Source of the DNA: Thermobifida cellulosilytica TB100 | Lineage (GTDB): Bacteria; Actinomycetota; Actinomycetes; Streptosporangiales; Streptosporangiaceae | Assembly (NCBI RefSeq): GCF_001517975.1 | Contig: NZ_KQ950182.1 | Coordinates: forward strand, 1 to 64,000 | Direction: 5' to 3' | DNA length: 64,000 bases | Shown: positions 60,121-64,000 of the stretch, in pieces | How positions within the stretch are numbered: position 1 is the stretch's first letter | Layout of the letters: each line of letters begins with the position of its first letter | Notes under the pieces: generated by a model | What the model was told of the DNA's origin: nothing | Seen by the model: the letters and a program-made list of their open reading frames with translations, nothing else | Database searches by the model: none | Position numbers and translations under genes: made by a program

Positions 60121-61092
60121 GTGGCAGCGGAGCCGGCAGCGAACGGGCACGACCGTCGCCGACTGACCGCCGCCCTGCTCGGCCCGGACGCGGCCCCGGA
60201 ACCGGACCGCACCCCCGCCCACGTCGTCCGGGGCACGCTGACCGACATCAGCCCGCACATGCTCGGCCTGGCCGCCCCCGAGGGCGACCGGCGCTTCATC
60301 GTCACCCCGCAGACCACCTTCTGGCACGGCGGCGAGCGCACCGCCCGCGAACTGCGCCCCGGCCAGGACGTGCTGCTGCGCTGCGTCCCGGGCGCGGAGC
60401 TGGTCGTCGAACGGGTCTGGGCCGACCTCGCCCGGGTCACCGGGGTGATCACTGCCGTGGACGGCGACACCCTCCGGGTCGCCGCCGGACACGACCGCGC
60501 GCCGGTCACCGCGGTCGTCCCGTACCGGGCCTCCGGCCGGATCCGGGTGCGCCACCCCCGCCTGGAGGAGGGGTACCTGTTCGACGCGGTCGGCGTGCGC
60601 GACGGCGACGCCGTCCGCGCCCTCGTCCCCGCCACCACCCAGCCGCCCTACCCCGTCGTGGAGACGCCGCCGCGCCCCCCGACCGTCCGGCAGGCCGCGC
60701 GGGTGACGGGAACGGCCTCCTGGTACGACCCGGTCCTCGGCCGCGACACCGCCGCCGACGCCCGGGGCACGCTCATGGGCCTGGCCTACCCGGCCCTGGA
60801 CCGGACCGGCGACTGCGGCCCGGCCTGCGACCGGGCGACCCCGTGCGCGCCGCTGCCCCTGCTGTCGCTCGGGGCGACGGTCCGCCTCACCAACGAGTGC
60901 ACCCGCACCGCGGCGGTGCTCCCCGTGGTGGCCTGCGGCGCGGCCGCCAGCCACTTCTGCGACCGCTGCGCCGCCTGCGGCTCCCAGGCCAGCGGCCGGA
61001 TCGCCGAACTGACCCTGGCCGCCTTCGTGGCGCTGGGCGGGCAGCCCGAGGCCGGGTGCTGCACCGCGACCCTGACCGCGGGTGAGCCGTGA
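60121..61092 (+). CDS. RlpA-like double-psi beta-barrel protein, Cys-rich
   Basis: 323 residues from GTG 60121 (GGAAGGA 10 nt upstream). There is no signal peptide. The first 200 residues are a beta-rich part (GTLTDISPHMLGLAAPEGDR, RVTGVITAVDGDTLRVAAGH) of unknown fold. The C-terminal 125 residues resemble RlpA-type barrels: TGTASWYDPVLGRD, LLSLGATVRLTNECTRTAAV and RIAELTLAAFVALGG. It contains about 11 Cys, many in C-x-x-C spacing (CGPAC, CDRCAACG), unusual for the family, so disulfides or metal may stabilise it. It overlaps the MauE-like gene by GTGA. Function unknown. Confidence 0.7.
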   Translation: MAAEPAANGHDRRRLTAALLGPDAAPEPDRTPAHVVRGTLTDISPHMLGLAAPEGDRRFIVTPQTTFWHGGERTARELRPGQDVLLRCVPGAELVVERVWADLARVTGVITAVDGDTLRVAAGHDRAPVTAVVPYRASGRIRVRHPRLEEGYLFDAVGVRDGDAVRALVPATTQPPYPVVETPPRPPTVRQAARVTGTASWYDPVLGRDTAADARGTLMGLAYPALDRTGDCGPACDRATPCAPLPLLSLGATVRLTNECTRTAAVLPVVACGAAASHFCDRCAACGSQASGRIAELTLAAFVALGGQPEAGCCTATLTAGEP

Positions 61093-61883
61093 TCGACGCG
61101 CTCCGGGAGACCCAGGTGTGGCTGCTGGCCGCCGTGCTGCTGCTCGGCGCCGCGGCCAAGGCCGTGGACCGCACCGCGCAGGGGCCGGCGGTCCTGCTCC
61201 CCGTCCGGCTGCGGCAGCCGTTCACACGCCTCCACGCGGCCTTGGAGGCGGTTTTGGCGGCGGGACTGATGGTTCTGTCCGGGGCGGCCGGCGAAGTCGT
61301 CAGAGCGGCCACCGCGGCGCTGTTCGCCGTCGCCCTGGTCGCCCTGCTGCGGCTGCGCAGGCGCGATCCCGAGCTGGGGTGCGGCTGCTTCGGCGGGCTG
61401 AGCACCGAGCCGGTCGGCTGGCGCAGCCTGACCCGCTGCGCGCTGTTCCTCGGCGCGGCGGCGGCCACGGTCGGACTGCCCGGCTCCGGCTGGGCGGCGC
61501 TGGCCGACGCCACCCCCCGGCACGGGGCGCTGCTGGCCGTGGAGGCCGCCGTCGTCGCGGCGCTCTCCCCGGAGATCCGGGAGGCGTGGCGGCGGCTGCG
61601 CTCCCCCGTGCCGTGCGCGCTGCGCGAGGTGTCGCGCGGCCGGATGCTGCGCCGGCTGCGGGCCAGCGGCGAGTGGCGGGAGCGGCGGCACCTGCTGGTC
61701 TCGACCGAACCGGCGGACACCTGGCGCCACGCCTGCTGGTGGCTGGCCCGGTTCCCCGGGCGCGACGGGGAGCGGAGCGTCGACGTGGTGTTCGCGGTCG
61801 AGGTGTCCGGGCGCCGCCCCGAGGTGCGCGCCCTGGTCGCCGACGCGGCGGTCGGCGCGGTCGACGCGGGAGGAACGGGATGA
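61089..61883 (+). CDS. MauE/DoxX-like membrane protein
   Basis: 264 residues from GTG 61089, overlapping the previous stop (GTGA). About four helices at the N-terminus (VWLLAAVLLLGAAAKAVDRT, LHAALEAVLAAGLMVLSGAA, AATAALFAVALVALLRLRRR) followed by ELGCGCFGG, the CxC pair typical of MauE-type proteins that support disulfide formation in partner proteins. The Cys-rich upstream protein would be a logical partner. The C-terminal 100 residues (REVSRGRMLRRLRASGEWRE onward) are soluble and of unknown function. The link to methylamine dehydrogenase maturation seen for MauE is not supported here. Confidence 0.75.
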   Translation: MIDALRETQVWLLAAVLLLGAAAKAVDRTAQGPAVLLPVRLRQPFTRLHAALEAVLAAGLMVLSGAAGEVVRAATAALFAVALVALLRLRRRDPELGCGCFGGLSTEPVGWRSLTRCALFLGAAAATVGLPGSGWAALADATPRHGALLAVEAAVVAALSPEIREAWRRLRSPVPCALREVSRGRMLRRLRASGEWRERRHLLVSTEPADTWRHACWWLARFPGRDGERSVDVVFAVEVSGRRPEVRALVADAAVGAVDAGGTG

Positions 61884-61885
61884 CG

Positions 61886-61908
61886 GACCGGGGGCTTTCC
61901 CCCCGGTC
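61886..61908 (+). terminator. terminator after the MauE-like gene
   Basis: Perfect 9-bp stem GACCGGGGG/CCCCCGGTC with loop CTTTC, 3 bp after the stop. Confidence 0.75.
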
Positions 61909-61992
61909 GGGGGGACGGGGGAGAGGGCTGTCCCGCCAGGCCGGACCGGATCGCCCCGCGTTTCGACCTGGACGCTGCCGTGGTCACGCCCT

Positions 61993-62033
61993 CTCCCCGT
62001 CCTGGAGTCGAACGTGCGTTCGAGACGGGGGAG
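61993..62033 (-). terminator. terminator of the lipoprotein gene
   Basis: CTCCCCGTC/GACGGGGGAG outer stem with an inner TCGAAC-GTGC-GTTCGA hairpin, 45 bp after the minus-strand stop. Confidence 0.65.
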
Positions 62034-62077
62034 ACTCTAGTGGACGGGCGCGCGCTGCGCCACCCGCCGCGGCCGGA

Positions 62078-62788
62078 TCAGCCCAGGACCTGGTTCTGGT
62101 AGTCCAGGGCGGCGGCGGCGAAGTCCACGACCCGCTGCTCCTCCCCGGGGCCGCCGAGCATGGACACCGCGCCCAGGCGCTCGCCCCGGCGGTAGAGGAG
62201 GCTGTAGAGCACCAGCTTCTTCCCGTCCTCGCCCTGCATCTCCACGGCGAGGGCGCGCGACTCGTCGCCGATCGTGTCGACGTCGAGCTCGTGCACCGTG
62301 TACGTGCGGGTGGTGCCGTCCTCCAGGGTCGCCTCGTAGGTGGTGCACTCCTCGGGGGGCACGAAGGCGACGACCTGGGCGGCCAGCTCCTCGGGCAGCT
62401 CCAGCAGGGTGTGGCTGAGCGCGCCCTCGGAGCCCTGGAAGAGCGCTACCGAGGCGGGGGCCTGCTGCACCTCGGGGAGCTGGTCCCACTGGTTCGCGGC
62501 GTCCGCGCACTCCGGCTTGTCCAGGGTGAGCGAACTGCGGCCCTCGATCTCCTCCTGGACCACGTCGAGCTCGCCGTAGACGCCCGCCCGGGTCTCGTCC
62601 TCCACGCGCTCCAGGCCCTGGAAGCCGCTCAACTGGGCCTCGTGCAGTCGGGCCGCCTCCTCCTCGGCGGAGGAGCCGGGCGTGGGGCCGGTGGAGGCCT
62701 CGCCTCCGCAGCCCACCAGGCCCCAGGCCAGTGCGGCGGCCCCCAGGGGCACGGCGACGGACGTGCGCAGCTTCTTGGGAAGATTCAT
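62078..62788 (-). CDS. putative lipoprotein
   Basis: 236 residues. The signal peptide ends in the lipobox LVGCGG (Cys at residue 27). The mature part begins with a Ser/Pro/Glu linker and then a folded domain with LHEAQLSGFQGLERVEDETR, LFQGSEGALSHTLLELPEEL, TYEATLEDGTTRTYTVHELD and VLYSLLYRRGERLGAVSMLG. The layout resembles the sensor-like lipoproteins of actinomycetes (PknH-sensor-fold style), with two Cys (PECADAAN and EECTTYEA) that could form a disulfide. I cannot name a family. It diverges from the aminotransferase gene across 209 bp. Confidence 0.75.
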   Translation of the reverse strand: MNLPKKLRTSVAVPLGAAALAWGLVGCGGEASTGPTPGSSAEEEAARLHEAQLSGFQGLERVEDETRAGVYGELDVVQEEIEGRSSLTLDKPECADAANQWDQLPEVQQAPASVALFQGSEGALSHTLLELPEELAAQVVAFVPPEECTTYEATLEDGTTRTYTVHELDVDTIGDESRALAVEMQGEDGKKLVLYSLLYRRGERLGAVSMLGGPGEEQRVVDFAAAALDYQNQVLG

Positions 62789-62997
62789 GAAACGTGGTTC
62801 CTGTTCTCTGCGGTGTTGTGCCCAGAGGCGGTGAAGGGGGCGGCGGCCGCGGGGCGGGTTGTGCGGACCCGTCCGACGGCGGATACGCCCGTGCGGCTTT
62901 CTCGGTGGACGAAGGGGTGGTGTCCTCCGACGGGGAGGCGGACTCCGACTCCGAGAAGTAATCAGATGATTGCACAGAGTGTCAAGGAAGGATCACG

Positions 62998-64000
62998 GTG
63001 TCGGAGCGGAAAACCTCGTACCTGCGGTCGGTGCTCGACTCGATCCCGGCCTACCGGCCCGGACGCAGGGTCGTCGGCCCCGACGGCCGGTCGGCCAAGC
63101 TCTCCTCCAACGAAAGCCCCTTCGGGCCGCTGCCCTCGGTGCGCGCGGCCGTCGCGGACGCGGCGGCCGACCTCAACCGCTACCCCGACCCCGCCGCGAC
63201 CGAGCTGACGGCCGCGCTCGCCCGCCGCTTCGAGGTCCCCGAGGACCACGTGGCGCTGGGCGCGGGCTCGGTCGGCGTGCTCCAGCAGCTCCTGGAGACC
63301 GTGGCCGAACCCGGGGTCGAGGTGGCCTACGCATGGCGCTCCTTCGAGGCCTACCCGCTGCTGGTCGGCCTGTCGGGGGCCGTGCCCGTGCAGGTCCCGC
63401 TGCGCGGCGAGACCCACGACCTGGAGGCGCTCGCCGCCGCCGTCACCGACCGCACCCGCCTGCTGTTCGTGTGCAACCCGAACAACCCCACCGGCACGGC
63501 CATGCGCGAGGACGAGCTGACCGCCTTCCTGGACGCCGTGCCCGACCACGTGCTCGTGGTCCTCGACGAGGCCTACCGCGAGTACGTCCGCGACCCGCGG
63601 GTGCCCGACGGGGTGCGGCTGTACCGGGACCGGCCCAACGTCGCCGTGCTGCGCACCTTCTCCAAGGCGTACGGGCTGGCCGCGCTGCGCGTGGGCTTCC
63701 TCGTCGGCCACCCCCACGTCGCCGAGGCCGTGCGCAAGACGATGGTGCCCTTCGCGGTCAACCACCTCGCCCAAGCGGCGGCGGTGGCCTCGCTGGCGGC
63801 CGAGCAGGAGCTGCTGGAGCGGGTCGAGGAGACCGTCAAGGAGCGGGAGCGGGTCCGCGGCGCGCTGCTCGCCGACGGCTGGACCGTGCCCGAGACCGAG
63901 GCCAACTTCGTCTGGCTGCGGCTCGGCGAGGACACCCTCGACTTCGCGGCCGCCTGCGAGCGGGCGGGCATCGCGATCCGCCCCTTCGCCGGGGAGGGCG
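62998..64000 (+). CDS. histidinol-phosphate aminotransferase-like, 3'-truncated by window
   Basis: GTG 62998 (AAGGAAGG 8 nt upstream) opens a frame that runs past base 64000; 334 codons are visible. Fold-type I aminotransferase with [80 protein letters not shown] and the Schiff-base Lys in [17 protein letters not shown]. The [11 protein letters not shown] opening and the YRE in DEAYREY are typical of HisC and of the aromatic aminotransferase Pat, so either histidinol phosphate or an aromatic keto acid is the substrate. No other his gene is in view. The start and strand are clear; the C-terminus is missing. Confidence 0.9.
   Translation, partial: MSERKTSYLRSVLDSIPAYRPGRRVVGPDGRSAKLSSNESPFGPLPSVRAAVADAAADLNRYPDPAATELTAALARRFEVPEDHVALGAGSVGVLQQLLETVAEPGVEVAYAWRSFEAYPLLVGLSGAVPVQVPLRGETHDLEALAAAVTDRTRLLFVCNPNNPTGTAMREDELTAFLDAVPDHVLVVLDEAYREYVRDPRVPDGVRLYRDRPNVAVLRTFSKAYGLAALRVGFLVGHPHVAEAVRKTMVPFAVNHLAQAAAVASLAAEQELLERVEETVKERERVRGALLADGWTVPETEANFVWLRLGEDTLDFAAACERAGIAIRPFAGEG

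Noticed and set aside
61990-62035. A possible tRNA gene (GGAGTCGAAC-like T-loop string)
   Set aside because: The sequence folds as a simple nested hairpin with no acceptor, D-arm or anticodon arm and is better read as a terminator.

Overview
The window is about 70% GC, with Actinobacteria-type genes throughout. The gene set (Lsr2, an AICE-type RepSA/Xis/Int module, an LCP-family wall enzyme, a SigE-family sigma factor, MSMEG_1061-type flavoprotein, phosphoketolase plus acetate kinase) fits a filamentous actinomycete, plausibly Nocardiopsaceae (Nocardiopsis/Thermobifida-like). That placement is inferred from protein style and not tested.

Layout. 1-2.77 kb: end of an integrative element (RepSA-like initiator, excisionase, tyrosine integrase with a one-base frameshift) abutting a tRNA-Arg(ACG) gene. 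2.9-7.7 kb: GabD-like aldehyde dehydrogenase, a pair of 148-bp repeats, a DevR-like response regulator with a pyridoxamine-oxidase-fold partner, and a TPP riboswitch before tenA. 7.7-11.7 kb: small secreted proteins, an LCP protein and small membrane proteins. 11.9-18.7 kb: a LuxR-type two-component system beside a SipW-like signal peptidase, an LALTG-type surface protein, a Pro-rich anchored protein and three TasA/camelysin-like proteins with SipW-type signal peptides. This looks like a complete actinobacterial surface-fibre locus. 18.7-27.6 kb: anti-sigma-type ATPase, GlsB-like protein, a broken short aldehyde dehydrogenase, two membrane proteins, an SDR, the phosphoketolase-acetate kinase operon and a thioesterase.

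27.7-55.5 kb is a catabolic island: flavin monooxygenase-like protein, nitrilase-fold amidase, hydantoinase-type amidohydrolase, crotonase, a complete Opp/Dpp-type ABC importer with two binding proteins, IclR regulator, ADP-forming acyl-CoA synthetase, dimethylglycine/sarcosine dehydrogenase-GcvT fusion, PurU, alcohol and aldehyde dehydrogenases, AA_synth-family protein, class III aminotransferase, a crotonyl-CoA carboxylase/reductase-like gene interrupted by TAG, and a TPP-dependent enzyme. Seven sites built from alternating GAACC/GGTTC half-sites lie before its transcription units, and several sit on or just downstream of good -35/-10 promoters, so the island looks like one regulon, most simply that of the local IclR protein. 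The enzymes fit import and breakdown of a cyclic ureide or N-carbamoyl compound whose N-methyl group is passed to tetrahydrofolate.

55.6-64 kb: winged-helix protein, DUF7144-like membrane protein, PPOX flavoprotein, Lsr2, tRNA-Ser(GCT), SigE-family sigma factor, an RlpA-like/MauE-like pair, a lipoprotein and the start of a histidinol-phosphate aminotransferase-like gene that runs off the window.
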